DNA of 64,000 nucleotides from Leptonema illini DSM 21528 (GCF_000243335.1 NZ_JH597773.1:2101550-2165549); one strand, 5' to 3'. Shown: positions 27,435 to 35,731, counted from the first letter of the stretch. Program-made: numbers and translations. The notes: a model not told the origin generated them from the sequence alone.

Positions 27435-28262
27435 ATGAATAAGTTCATTCTGCTCCTTTCCAGCTGTGTCCTCTTCTTCAACGCCATTGGCTGCAAGAAC
27501 CCGCCTTCAGAGGCTAAACCACGATCGCACTTTGAGAGTCCGTCCGGTCACTACAGGTTTTCTATCATCCAATCAACCGAATATGAAAAATGTACAAGGC
27601 AGATGCCCATGATAGGCTTATTCATGAGCGTCGATCCGAATTCCGGTCCCTTTGCTTGTGGCTATACAATCAGCGATCTTCAATCTGGAAAACCAGTATT
27701 CGCCTATTCATGGGTTGATGGATTAACAGCGCAGACTCTGCCTGGACCGGCGCCCAATTGTGATGTCAACAACGCTGAGGTTGTACTAGGATTCAAACGC
27801 TGGACTGAAAAAGATGAAATTGTCTTCACGGTATTCAGCCTGTGGTATGGTGCAGCCGATCCCGGTTATCGCAGCTATGTTTATGATTGGAGAAATTGCA
27901 AGAAAGTCTTTCTCTCCGGAATCTATACACCCCATTGCCCTGGAACCTGCAACAGCCTTCTGGAATACCATTATTTAAATAAATCGTATCTATTTCATAA
28001 AGATATAAAAACCGACATGGTTACGATCTATCGCACCAGAGCAACGGCCAGACACATTCATGACTACTACAAAGAGGAATTCGAAGAATCGGATCCGGAA
28101 GATCTGAAACCAGATCCGGAAAAAACCATTATCATTGGGTCTTTCTATTCGCAGGACTATCCTTCGGTCGAAGAAAGCGATGATGGCAGGCTCTTTATCA
28201 CTGCAGACAAGAAGCATTTAATTCTCGATCCTTCAACGGACCGTCTGGATTTCAACGGATGA
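27435..28262 (+). CDS. Hypothetical lipoprotein in repeat-flanked segment
   Basis: About 275 aa from ATG 27435, chosen because the hydrophobic signal (KFILLLSSCVLFFNAIGC) follows directly and GGAGG lies 13 bases upstream; the frame is open 48 bp further. Lipobox NAIGC. The gene is visibly AT-richer than the surroundings (for example around 27960-28020), suggesting acquisition. No domain recognised. Its stop codon is followed directly, in the same frame, by the truncated DUF4160 coding sequence. Confidence 0.7.
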   Translation: MNKFILLLSSCVLFFNAIGCKNPPSEAKPRSHFESPSGHYRFSIIQSTEYEKCTRQMPMIGLFMSVDPNSGPFACGYTISDLQSGKPVFAYSWVDGLTAQTLPGPAPNCDVNNAEVVLGFKRWTEKDEIVFTVFSLWYGAADPGYRSYVYDWRNCKKVFLSGIYTPHCPGTCNSLLEYHYLNKSYLFHKDIKTDMVTIYRTRATARHIHDYYKEEFEESDPEDLKPDPEKTIIIGSFYSQDYPSVEESDDGRLFITADKKHLILDPSTDRLDFNG

Positions 28263-28463
28263 GCAAACGAAGGGAATCCCCGAGAGCCATTGCATATCCA
28301 TGTTCGCAAAGCGGGAAACGTTGCTAAATTCTGGGTCAGACCGGCAGTAACGCTGGCCAGTAATTCGGGCTTCTCTTCGATGGAACTCCGCTGGATCGGA
28401 GAACAGGTTGCAGAAAACGCCAGTCTTATTGAGGAGAAATGGCATGAATTCTTTAGAGGTTGA
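28263..28463 (+). pseudogene. DUF4160 gene missing its 5' end
   Basis: Reading from 28263 gives NEGNPREPLHIHVRK, then AKFWVRPAV and a C-terminal IEEKWHEFFRG, the body of a DUF4160 protein. The usual first 15-20 residues (start codon and FFFYS-type strand) are absent; the frame is instead preceded by the stop of the lipoprotein gene. No usable start codon is present before the conserved HIHV block. DUF4160 usually pairs with DUF2442, the gene that follows with a 20-bp overlap, so this is a damaged half of that pair. The two are often discussed as toxin-antitoxin-like; activity is unproven. Confidence 0.75.
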
Positions 28464-28722
28464 AGCAAGGACCCGCAAAGTATGGTTTGATGAAGAGAAT
28501 CTATGGCTTCTCCTTTACGATGGCCGTCAGCTTTCCGTTCCACTTTCGTTCTTTCCACGGCTACTGCATGCAACAGCAGAACAACGCGCAAACCTTACGA
28601 TAAGCGGTGGCGGTACCGGGCTGCACTGGGATGAGATCGACGAAGATATTAGCGTCAGAGGCCTCCTGCTTGGTTACGGCGATCAGACAGTAGACCGTAA
28701 GAACCAGGCCGCTACCGGCTAA
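28444..28722 (+). CDS. DUF2442 domain protein
   Basis: 92 aa from ATG 28444. Conserved blocks LLLYDGRQLSVPLSFFPRL, the ATAEQRANL segment and GLHWDEIDEDISVRGLL place it in DUF2442. It overlaps the end of the truncated DUF4160 frame by 20 bp, the arrangement of the intact pair. A C-terminal extension (YGDQTVDRKNQAATG) may come from a changed 3' end. It may be an orphan antitoxin-like member now that its partner is broken. Confidence 0.8.
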   Translation: MNSLEVEARTRKVWFDEENLWLLLYDGRQLSVPLSFFPRLLHATAEQRANLTISGGGTGLHWDEIDEDISVRGLLLGYGDQTVDRKNQAATG

Positions 28723-29062
28723 AAAAATTCTAATAGCGATAGCCAGCCTGCCCGCTCCCCCTGCTGGAGCAGGAGTGCGGAGCGGCGACGATTGACGCAC
28801 CCTGGGCCCTGCGGGTCGATCGCGTCACCTCGTCGCACGCAGGGGGTGCGGGCGGGCCATACCAGGCGGGGATTCGGGTGGGTGCGCATCTGACGGGATT
28901 GGTTAGATGGGCTCCGCTGTCGGGAGGGAGCGATGCAGCCGGATTGGGTTAGACGGGAGATGCGCTGGTATCGCCGGTATTCAGTTTCGCCGATCCAGTC
29001 TGCCCGCTTAACGCAGAGACGCCGGAGTCGCCCGTCCGGTCGTTATTTTCTCTTGACTTCGC
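28723..29062. other. Repeat- and palindrome-rich spacer
   Basis: Gene-free. Holds copy 2 of the 47-bp repeat (28861-28907), an inverted repeat CGCACCCTG (28796-28804) with CAGGGGGTGCG (28840-28850), the small hairpin CCTGCTGGAGCAGG near 28757-28770, and a third GTTAGAC near 28947. No ORF of note. Confidence 0.65.
28861..28907 (+). repeat. 47-bp direct repeat, copy 2
   Basis: Identical to 27267-27313; the copies lie about 1.6 kb apart and enclose the lipoprotein, DUF4160 remnant and DUF2442 gene. Followed by T in place of C, giving GTTAGAT. Confidence 0.9.
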
Positions 29063-29086
29063 TTGCTGTCAGTCCAAGTTCCTTTC

Positions 29087-30041
29087 GTGGACCCGACGCC
29101 TGACAGGATCATTCGTGATACGTTCTCTGATAGAGAAGAAGCCATTCCTTTCTTCCGATCCACTCTGCCGTCCGGGCTGCTCGCTGCCCTTGATCTTGAT
29201 ACTCTTGAAGTAGAACAGGGAACCTTCATCGATGAATCCATGAAGGAATACCGCACGGACGTCCTCTTCCGTATTCAAACCGCCAGTGGATCGCCAGCGG
29301 AGATCTATCTGCTATTCGAGCATAAATCGCAAAGAGATCCGCGCATCTTCACACAGCTGCTTTCCTACCTCGCACGTATCTATGAACGACAGGATAAGCC
29401 CGTTCCCGTCATTCCCTTCGTCTTCTATCACGGGAAGAAAGCATGGGATCTCGGAACCGATTTCACAGCCCACTTCAAGCTCACGGATAGGGAGAGACAG
29501 ATCTTTGCGCCCTATCTACCCGATTTCCGATTTGAGCTGTTTGACCTCGGTGATCAGGATGTTGAGACGCTCACTATTACACTCTACGTCAAAATGCTTC
29601 TGCAGATCATCCGCTCTATTGATACGGATCGTCTTGATGACAATCTCAGAGACATTTTCGAACTCTCTGAGATCTTTTTCTCAGAGCAAAAAAAAGCTTG
29701 AGAAACTCAGAAAATTGATCTTTTATGTTCTCACCCGAGGAGAGGTGCCGCACGAGAAAGTCGTCGCTGTCCTTTCCTCGGTCTCGAAACGACTGGAGAA
29801 GGAAGCCATGACTGCTGCTCAAAAACTCAGAGAAGAAGGATTTGCACAGGGCATGCAACAGGGTCTCCTTAAAGGAGAGCAGAAGCTACTCATCAAACTG
29901 ATGGAGTGGAGATTCGGCAGTCTCTTGAAACAGGATAATGATGCCATCCGGGCCTGTTCCAATAGAGATCTCATCGAAGCAGCAAGCCGGGCTATTCTCG
30001 AAGGAAAGAGCAAGGATGAAGTGCTGGCACAGCTACGATGA
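29087..30041 (+). pseudogene. Rpn family (PD-(D/E)XK) nuclease/transposase, frameshifted
   Basis: The first frame (TTG 29063 or GTG 29087 to 29701) encodes the nuclease core: RIIRDTFSDREEAIPFF, Asp in YRTDVLF, and ExK in FEHKSQRDPR. It ends early after SEQKKA. The rest of the protein continues in another frame to 30041 (KLEKLRKLIFYVLTRGEV ... LREEGFAQGMQQGLLKGEQ ... KSKDEVLAQLR). The switch falls in a run of eight A at about 29688-29695; seven A would join the two parts cleanly. So it is a pseudogene, a phase-variable or slippage-expressed gene, or a sequencing error. Rpn proteins are DNA endonucleases that raise recombination. Confidence 0.8.
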
Positions 30042-30391
30042 TCCATACAAAACCACTAAAAGTATACCTGAAGCTCAATATCACCATATTGAAAACTGAT
30101 AAAAACAGTATATCTGTGTGCGCTCTTCTACTTCTTCTACAGCTCTCCATCTCCCGCCATCTCGTAGCCGCAGACTGAAACTGCGGCATCAGCTTCTTGT
30201 CTATAAACGATCGATCCTGAAGCCACACATCCCACACTCTGACAGGATTTTTTTTGGGTTCTCATGATTACAATTTTGCCGGTTGCCCAGTGGAAGAGAT
30301 TTACCCCACAGCCGACCCAGGACAGAAATGCCGCCGGATCAACCGTTGATCGCCGTTCCGCGAGTCCGAGGGGGACTTCGTCAGCGAAGCT
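30042..30391. other. Gene-free stretch between Rpn and ankyrin genes
   Basis: About 350 bp downstream of two convergent genes. A hairpin GCCGCAG (30167-30173) with CTGCGGC (30181-30187) is visible, without a T tract. Nothing else recognised. Confidence 0.5.
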
Positions 30392-30892
30392 TTATTTTCG
30401 CAAACTCTCCAGATAGGCTACAATTGCAGTCTGCCCCCGCTCACGAGCAAACGCCGCAGCGTCCATATCCTTCATAAATTCCCCGGTATACTTTATGCTG
30501 GGGTCGATACCTGCATTCAAGAGAAGTTTCACAATCTCGATATGGCCGCCATAAATAGCACCAAACAATGGGTTCCTCTCAGGCTCACTGATATCCAATT
30601 CGGACCCAGCATCGAGAAGCTCTCTTACAACCGCCATGTGACCTTCAGAGGCTGCATGATTGAGAGCTACTCCCTTGAATGGACCTCCCCTTACATTGGG
30701 ATCGCTACCCATTGCAAGCAATCGCTTGACAACCTGCAGCTGTCCACTGGTAGCAGCCACATGCAACCATGTCCCGAAGGGAGTTATTTGCATTAGGCGA
30801 TCTTTTGAATCACCAATCAACTCAACAACCCGTTCTACGTCGCCAGCCTTAATTGCCGTCCGGAGTTCTTTACCTATCTCTATTTCATTCAT
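30392..30892 (-). CDS. Ankyrin repeat protein
   Basis: 166 aa with four ankyrin-like repeats at about 10-40, 42-70 (TWLHVAATSGQLQVVKRLL), 75-103 (ALNHAASEGHMAVVRELL) and 108-135 (NPLFGAIYGGHIEIVKLLL), with a capping helix at the end. No signal peptide, so it is probably a cytoplasmic protein-binding module. A partner is not obvious. It lies in the accessory stretch near the Rpn gene. Confidence 0.88.
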   Translation of the reverse strand: MNEIEIGKELRTAIKAGDVERVVELIGDSKDRLMQITPFGTWLHVAATSGQLQVVKRLLAMGSDPNVRGGPFKGVALNHAASEGHMAVVRELLDAGSELDISEPERNPLFGAIYGGHIEIVKLLLNAGIDPSIKYTGEFMKDMDAAAFARERGQTAIVAYLESLRK

Positions 30893-31417
30893 AGGAATTT
30901 CTACCGTCTCCGTGCGGCTACCTCACCCAGCATCTTCAGCTCGTGAACCGTACCAAATCTTTCGCCCCCCATCGGGCCACTTCCTCAGTCTCTAATTCCG
31001 CCGGCGAGAGACAGCCCGGATAACTGTGGCTTCGCTTCTTCTTGATTCGCGAAGACCTTTCCTTCCTGCTCAGTCTCCGGGGGTCTCGTACCATTCACAG
31101 GTCTCACATGGCGAAGGACAGCCGACAACAGCGATCAGTAGCGCTGCTACCACACAGGGCAAAGTTATCAGCCTTCCGTTCATTGCGAATGTGGTCCATT
31201 CCATCGTATTCTGAACTCACTGCCTCCTCTTATACGTCTCGCCTGTGAACACAACAGTCAACCCATAATTTATGCACAACAGAATAGAGCCGACACCGGG
31301 CGAAGAGTCTTTCCGCATCCGCGCCCACTCCCTGCCCGATCCAAAAAAAACTCGACGGGTCGGTTATGGCTTAGATATCGGTCTTTCGGACCATCCGGCC
31401 CGATTACGAGGGACAAT
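30893..31417. other. Gap before rpmG
   Basis: About 525 bp without a confident gene. A possible 37-residue minus-strand lipoprotein lies at 31070-31183. The region just upstream of rpmG should carry the promoter of the ribosomal/isoprenoid operon; I see no strong consensus there. Confidence 0.5.
31070..31183 (-). CDS. Possible very small lipoprotein
   Basis: 37 codons reading [20 protein letters not shown] then [17 protein letters not shown]. The first 22 residues look like a lipoprotein signal (charged start, hydrophobic core, VVGC), leaving a mature peptide of 16 residues with three Cys. An in-frame ATG seven codons earlier (31204) is also possible. No SD is close to either. It may be real, or the head of a decayed gene, since another frame continues downstream with plausible residues. 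Confidence 0.3.
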   Translation of the reverse strand: MNGRLITLPCVVAALLIAVVGCPSPCETCEWYETPGD

Positions 31418-31576
31418 ATGCGAGAAATCATCAAGCTTGAGTCGACTGCAGGAACCGGTTTTTTCTACACGACGACGAAGAACAAGAAGAAGCATACGGC
31501 GAAATTCGAGATCAACAAGTTTGATCCGAAGGCGAAGAAATACGTGAAATTCGTCGAGAAGAAAGTCTCGAAATAA
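31418..31576 (+). CDS. rpmG: 50S ribosomal protein L33
   Basis: 52 aa: [19 protein letters not shown], then [19 protein letters not shown]. The Cys pairs of zinc-binding L33 are absent, so this is the zinc-free form. GAGGG lies five bases upstream of the ATG. It is followed after six bases by ispE, an uncommon partner, and likely heads the operon rpmG-ispE-tRNA-Gln-glmU-like-prs. Confidence 0.93.
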   Translation: MREIIKLESTAGTGFFYTTTKNKKKHTAKFEINKFDPKAKKYVKFVEKKVSK

Positions 31577-31582
31577 TCCTCG

Positions 31583-32503
31583 ATGTCTTCTTCGAAGACG
31601 CTTCTGTGCCCGGCCAAGATCAACCTTGGCCTTGCCGTTCCCTTTAGACGGCCCGACGGCTATCATGAGATCGAAAGCCTCTTTCTTCCGATCGACTTCT
31701 GCGACGAGCTGACCGTTACCCCTGCCGCTTCCCTTCATCTGCGCACCGAGAATCTGATCGAGCTATCGACGCGGTCCGATTTTGAGGCCGTTTCTGAGCG
31801 CGGAGATCCCGAGAAGAATCTTCTGATGCGCCTTATGGCGGCGATCAATCGAGGTCGCGCTGAGCCTCTGCGCTTTGAGCTGTTTCTGCGCAAACGCATC
31901 CCTTCTGGAGCGGGACTGGGCGGAGGCAGCTCAAACGCCGGCATACTTCTGCGTTATCTTATAGAAGTCGGATTGCTGGATCGCTCTCATGCCTTCGAGC
32001 TTGCGCGAAGCCACGGCGCCGACATCCCCTTCTTTCTCGATGCGCGTCCCTCTGCGGTGACGGGCATCGGCGAAATCATAGAGCCGATCTCGCAAGAAAA
32101 GGATCGTGCACGTCTGAAAAGCATTCGCGGAGTGCTGATGCTCTCGGACGTCGTTGTTCCTACAAAAAATGCATACTCTGAACTGAAAAGGCCTTTACAG
32201 CCGACCTCTCAGTCAAAGGCTGGCTCCAGCCCGGGGCGAGCCTATCAGGCTCTTCTCGAAGGTGATGCGAAGGTGCTTTCTCAGATCGGGAACGATTTTG
32301 AAGAGGTTGTCTTTCGACTTCATCCGGAGCTTGCAGGCGTAAAGGATGCGCTTCTTGATTGTGGCGCCTTTTACGCATCGATGTCGGGTTCAGGTTCTGC
32401 CATCTTCGGTCTGTATGATCGAATGCAAGAGGACGAAAGGCTTGCCTTTCTCCGGCAGAGGTTTCCCGCATATCGAGCGGTTCCGTTCGGCTTTTTCCTG
32501 TAA
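31583..32503 (+). CDS. ispE: 4-diphosphocytidyl-2-C-methyl-D-erythritol kinase
   Basis: GHMP kinase of the non-mevalonate (MEP) isoprenoid route; phosphorylates CDP-methylerythritol. N-terminal PAKINLGLAVPFRRPDGYHE (Lys 12 and Asp/His region) and the ATP-binding loop PSGAGLGGGSSNAG at about 107-120 are both canonical. C-terminal MSGSGSAIFGLYD is the third GHMP motif. 306 aa, usual length. The stop codon is separated by one base from a tRNA-Gln gene. Confidence 0.95.
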   Translation: MSSSKTLLCPAKINLGLAVPFRRPDGYHEIESLFLPIDFCDELTVTPAASLHLRTENLIELSTRSDFEAVSERGDPEKNLLMRLMAAINRGRAEPLRFELFLRKRIPSGAGLGGGSSNAGILLRYLIEVGLLDRSHAFELARSHGADIPFFLDARPSAVTGIGEIIEPISQEKDRARLKSIRGVLMLSDVVVPTKNAYSELKRPLQPTSQSKAGSSPGRAYQALLEGDAKVLSQIGNDFEEVVFRLHPELAGVKDALLDCGAFYASMSGSGSAIFGLYDRMQEDERLAFLRQRFPAYRAVPFGFFL

Positions 32504-32504
32504 T

Positions 32505-32579
32505 TGGGCCGTCGCCAAGCGGTAAGGCAGCGGTTTTTGGTATCGCCATCCGGAGGTTCGAATCCTCCCGGCCCAGCCA
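32505..32579 (+). tRNA. tRNA-Gln (TTG anticodon)
   Basis: 75 nt with CCA encoded. Acceptor TGGGCCG (32505-32511) pairs with CGGCCCA (32569-32575); T arm GGAGGTTCGAATCCTCC; anticodon loop TTTTGGT with TTG. It begins one base after the ispE stop and ends 30 bases before the next gene, so it should be cut out of a longer mRNA. Confidence 0.95.
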
Positions 32580-32609
32580 CAGCAACTCTGAATAACCCGG
32601 ATTCATAAC

Positions 32610-33389
32610 ATGACCGACTCTGCTTCAAGCGCCCGCCATGCCGTCGTCCTGGCTGCCGGAAAGGGAACTCGCATGCAGAGCGATCTGCCTAAAGTCGCCA
32701 TGCCGTTAAACGGCAGGCCGATGATCCAGCACGTTCTCGATCGCCTTGCTCCGCTCAAACTTGATACGCTTACGCTTGTCGTCGGCTACCGACGCGACGT
32801 CGTTGAAGAGCTGGCCCATACCTGGAAGAAGGATCATCCGACAGCGCCCGAGATTCGCTTTGCCCTGCAAGAAGAACAGAAGGGAACGGCGCATGCCTTC
32901 TTACAGGCAGAGCCGGCCCTTACAGGCAAAAGCGGGCTGGCCCTTGTGACGGCCGGCGATATGCCGCTTCTTCGCACTCGCTCCATAGACAGGCTCTTTT
33001 CTGAGGCGGCCTCAAACGGAGCGGGCGCCGTGCTCTCCGCCCATCTTGAGAATCCAAAAGGCTACGGGCGCATGGTGCGCGATGCTTCGGGTAACCTGAA
33101 CCGCATCGTTGAGGAGAAAGACGCCGATGAACCGACGAAGGCCATCCAGGAAGTGAACACCGGCTGTTATGTGTTTCGCATTCCCGAGATCTTTGCCGTG
33201 CTCAAACAGATCGACAGCAACAACAAACAGAACGAATACTACCTGCCCGATGCCGTGAAACTCTACAGAGAACGCGGAGACCAGTTCCGCTGCGTCCTGC
33301 TCGACGACTACAGAGAGTCGATGGGCGCCAACACTCGTGAAGACCTCGTCCAGCTTGAACAAATCCACAGTCAGATGAAGGATCTATGA
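32610..33389 (+). CDS. GlmU-like nucleotidyltransferase without acetyltransferase domain
   Basis: 259 aa, equal to the pyrophosphorylase half of GlmU. Signature [15 protein letters not shown] at 14-28, then [18 protein letters not shown] and VNTGCYVF. It should make UDP-GlcNAc from GlcNAc-1-phosphate and UTP, but the left-handed beta-helix acetyltransferase domain is missing, so another enzyme must make GlcNAc-1-phosphate. A different sugar phosphate substrate is possible. Overlaps prs by 4 bp. Confidence 0.85.
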   Translation: MTDSASSARHAVVLAAGKGTRMQSDLPKVAMPLNGRPMIQHVLDRLAPLKLDTLTLVVGYRRDVVEELAHTWKKDHPTAPEIRFALQEEQKGTAHAFLQAEPALTGKSGLALVTAGDMPLLRTRSIDRLFSEAASNGAGAVLSAHLENPKGYGRMVRDASGNLNRIVEEKDADEPTKAIQEVNTGCYVFRIPEIFAVLKQIDSNNKQNEYYLPDAVKLYRERGDQFRCVLLDDYRESMGANTREDLVQLEQIHSQMKDL

Positions 33390-34324
33390 ACTACGAACTG
33401 CTTCTTCTTTCGGGTAATGCCAACGAGCCGCTTGCTCGCGAAATCGCCGACTATCTCGGCGTTCGCCTGGCCGGCGTCGATCTCAAGAAATTCTCGGATG
33501 GCGAGATTTCGGTGAAGATCAACGAGAACATCCGCGGCAAAGACGTCTTCATCGTTCAGCCCACCTCGGCTCCGGCTAACGACAACTTGATGGAGCTTCT
33601 GCTCATCATCGACGCAGTGCGTCGTGCCTCGGCCAAGCGCATTACGGCCGTCGTGCCCTACTACGGCTACGGACGCCAGGATCGCAAATCCGAGCCTCGC
33701 GTGCCCATCTCGGCGCGCGTCGTCGCCGACCTGATCGAGGCCGTCGCCCCCGATCGCATCCTGACGATGGATCTGCATGCAGATCAGATCCAGGGCTTCT
33801 TTCATATTCCGGTCGATAACCTCTACGCCGCTCCGGTCTTTATCAAATATTTGCGCGAAACCCGCGCGAACGACGCCGTCGTCGTCTCTCCCGATACTGG
33901 CGGAGTGGAGCGCGCTCGATTCCTGGCCCGCCATATTAACGCCGGTCTGGCCATTATCGACAAGCGCCGTCCGAAGGCGAACGTAGCCGAGATCATGCAC
34001 GTCATCGGCGACGTGAAAGACAAGAACTGCATCCTCTACGACGATATGATCGATACGGGCGGAACGATTACGAAGGCAGCCTCGGCTCTGAAGGCAAACG
34101 GTGCGAAAAGCGTCATCGCCTGCGCCACACATGCGGTGCTTTCGGGCTCCGCCATCGAGAAGCTTACGGAGTCCGTGCTCGACGAGGTTGTCTTTTCGAA
34201 TACGATTCAGCTTCCGCCCGAGAAGCAGACCGATAAGATCCGTCGGCTTTCGGTGGCCCAGCTGGTCGGCGAGGCCATCCGACGCATCCATAACGAAGAG
34301 TCGGTCAGTTCGCTCTTCGTTTGA
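33386..34324 (+). CDS. prs: Ribose-phosphate pyrophosphokinase
   Basis: Makes PRPP from ribose 5-phosphate and ATP. 312 aa. [17 protein letters not shown] near the start, [11 protein letters not shown] in the middle (about 129-139) and the PRPP loop DDMIDTGGT at about 219-227. Class I type by length and motifs. Preceded by the GlmU-like gene (4-bp overlap), as in many bacteria where glmU and prs are neighbours. Confidence 0.97.
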   Translation: MNYELLLLSGNANEPLAREIADYLGVRLAGVDLKKFSDGEISVKINENIRGKDVFIVQPTSAPANDNLMELLLIIDAVRRASAKRITAVVPYYGYGRQDRKSEPRVPISARVVADLIEAVAPDRILTMDLHADQIQGFFHIPVDNLYAAPVFIKYLRETRANDAVVVSPDTGGVERARFLARHINAGLAIIDKRRPKANVAEIMHVIGDVKDKNCILYDDMIDTGGTITKAASALKANGAKSVIACATHAVLSGSAIEKLTESVLDEVVFSNTIQLPPEKQTDKIRRLSVAQLVGEAIRRIHNEESVSSLFV

Positions 34325-34362
34325 GATAAAGCGTTCATAAAAATGAGTTTGCTTTCTGATTC

Positions 34363-34384
34363 GGCCAGAAAATCTGGCCTTTTA
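34363..34384 (+). terminator. Hairpin with T tract between prs and rplY
   Basis: GGCCAG (34363-34368) loop AAAAT, CTGGCC (34374-34379), then TTTTA. It lies only 20 bases ahead of the rplY start, so it could end the prs transcript or attenuate read-through into rplY. Confidence 0.7.
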
Positions 34385-34404
34385 CCGATAGGAGTATGAC
34401 AGCG

Positions 34405-34989
34405 ATGAACCGCACGATTGAAGCCTCGACCCGCAGTGCAAGAGGAAAGAACGAATCCCGTCGACTGCGCGCAGCCGGCCGTATTCCCGCAAACCTTCTG
34501 GACCGGGGCAATTCCACGCCGATCGAAATCGACGACCGTGAGTTCGAGAAACTGATCGCCGGCGGACTTCGTTCAAGCAGCAAGTTCAAGCTGAAGCTGA
34601 ACGGCGCCGAGCAAGAAGTGCTGGCTAAAGAGATTCATCGCCATCCGGTCAGCGGCCGTATTTTCCATGTGGACTTCTACAAGGTAAACCCCGGCCACAA
34701 GTTCCGCGTCGCCATCGCCGTCGAACTGACTGGCTCGGCTAAAGGCGTAAAGGCCGGCGGAGCGCTTGAGCATTACATCCGTCAGCTGAAGGTCGTGACC
34801 GTTCCCGAGAAGATCATCGAGAAGATCGAGGTCGACATCACCGATCTCGGCGTCGGTGAAGCGGTACACCTGAGCCAGCTTAACCTGCCCTCTGAATGGG
34901 AAACCCGCCTTACGGGCGATCCGGTAGTCTGCCGTGTAGCGCAGTCCCGTATGACGCTGAAGGCAGCGAGCGACGGCAAAGAAGGCTGA
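34405..34989 (+). CDS. rplY: 50S ribosomal protein L25, CTC form
   Basis: Binds 5S rRNA. 194 aa from ATG 34405: AGGAG at 34390-34395 is about ten bases upstream of this ATG, whereas the earlier in-frame ATG 34396 abuts the SD. N-terminal L25 domain (SARGKNESRRLRAAGRIPA) followed by the beta-rich CTC C-terminal domain (LPSEWETRLTGDPVVCRV). Next to pth, as in many bacteria, but separated from it by a terminator and a promoter. Confidence 0.93.
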   Translation: MNRTIEASTRSARGKNESRRLRAAGRIPANLLDRGNSTPIEIDDREFEKLIAGGLRSSSKFKLKLNGAEQEVLAKEIHRHPVSGRIFHVDFYKVNPGHKFRVAIAVELTGSAKGVKAGGALEHYIRQLKVVTVPEKIIEKIEVDITDLGVGEAVHLSQLNLPSEWETRLTGDPVVCRVAQSRMTLKAASDGKEG

Positions 34990-35018
34990 AAATAAAAGCC
35001 TGACTCCCGTTGTCAGCG

Positions 35019-35077
35019 AAGCCCCTCTTCCGGCGGTCTGGTGCGTTCGAGCACCTGATGCCCGATGAGGGGCTTTT
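35019..35077 (+). terminator. Terminator of rplY
   Basis: AAGCCCCTC (35019-35027) pairs with GAGGGGCTT (35067-35075), followed by TT; an inner stem GGTGC...GCACC strengthens it. Confidence 0.8.
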
Positions 35078-35127
35078 CCGTTTATGCCCGTGCGCGCTTC
35101 CAATGAATCGCATTCCTACTATTGTAC

Positions 35128-35155
35128 TTGACATTGGCGGAAGGTGTCTTACACT
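35128..35155 (+). promoter_or_regulatory. Promoter of pth
   Basis: TTGACA (35128-35133), 16-bp spacer, TACACT (35150-35155). Only nine bases separate the -10 box from ATG 35165, so transcription would start at or near the start codon. Confidence 0.6.
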
Positions 35156-35164
35156 GTCAGCTCG

Positions 35165-35731
35165 ATGAAGCTCGTCATTGGATTGGGGAACCCTGGTGAG
35201 AAGTACGCAAACCGTAGATCGAACATCGGCTTCAAGATCCTCGACATCATCGCGAATAATAACAACATCGATATCCGCACCAAGAAGAAGAAATCGCTGA
35301 TCGGTCGCGGCCATATCGAAGAAGAAGAGATCGTCCTGCTCAAGCCGCAGACCTACAGCGATCTGGCCGGCGAGGCTGCCCTTTATATCGCCTCCTTTCT
35401 GCGCATCCGTCCTCGCGACATCATCGTCATCATGGACGACATCACGCTCACGCTGGGCAAGATCGTCGTGAATCAGGGCGGTACAGAGCATACTCATCCG
35501 GGCATCAAGAACCTGGCCGATGCGCTGAAATCGCCCGATTTTATTCGCGTCCGGGTCGGAGTGGCTGGCGACAGAGTGTCTAAGGTTCCGAAAGAGGAAT
35601 ACCTGAATCAGGAATTTGAGCCATCCGAAAGCTTTCGCCTGATTAACATCATCAACGACGCCGAATCGGCCATCCGCGAGATCGCTCACAGCCGCGACAT
35701 ACGGGATGTCATGGAGAAGTTCTCGGAATAA
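35165..35731 (+). CDS. pth: Peptidyl-tRNA hydrolase
   Basis: Releases tRNA from dropped-off peptidyl-tRNA. 188 aa from ATG 35165, giving the family start [20 protein letters not shown]; a GTG 21 bases earlier is unlikely. [14 protein letters not shown] (near 61-74) resembles the KPxTYMNxSG block with D in place of the usual Asn, and the catalytic-His region after the G-N-P-G loop reads ANRRSNIGF, in which the usual His is Asn. So two normally conserved active-site positions differ. [16 protein letters not shown] fits the HNG.KS block loosely. These changes are unusual for a single-copy essential enzyme. Confidence 0.85.
   Translation: MKLVIGLGNPGEKYANRRSNIGFKILDIIANNNNIDIRTKKKKSLIGRGHIEEEEIVLLKPQTYSDLAGEAALYIASFLRIRPRDIIVIMDDITLTLGKIVVNQGGTEHTHPGIKNLADALKSPDFIRVRVGVAGDRVSKVPKEEYLNQEFEPSESFRLINIINDAESAIREIAHSRDIRDVMEKFSE

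Noticed and set aside
27211-28960. True integron array
   Set aside because: GTTRRRY-type cores are present but matching RYYYAAC cores and attC folding are not convincing, and no integrase is in the window.
33371-34291. Long minus-strand open frame opposite prs
   Set aside because: A mirror of the strongly coding plus strand; prs has all its motifs and the antisense product resembles nothing.
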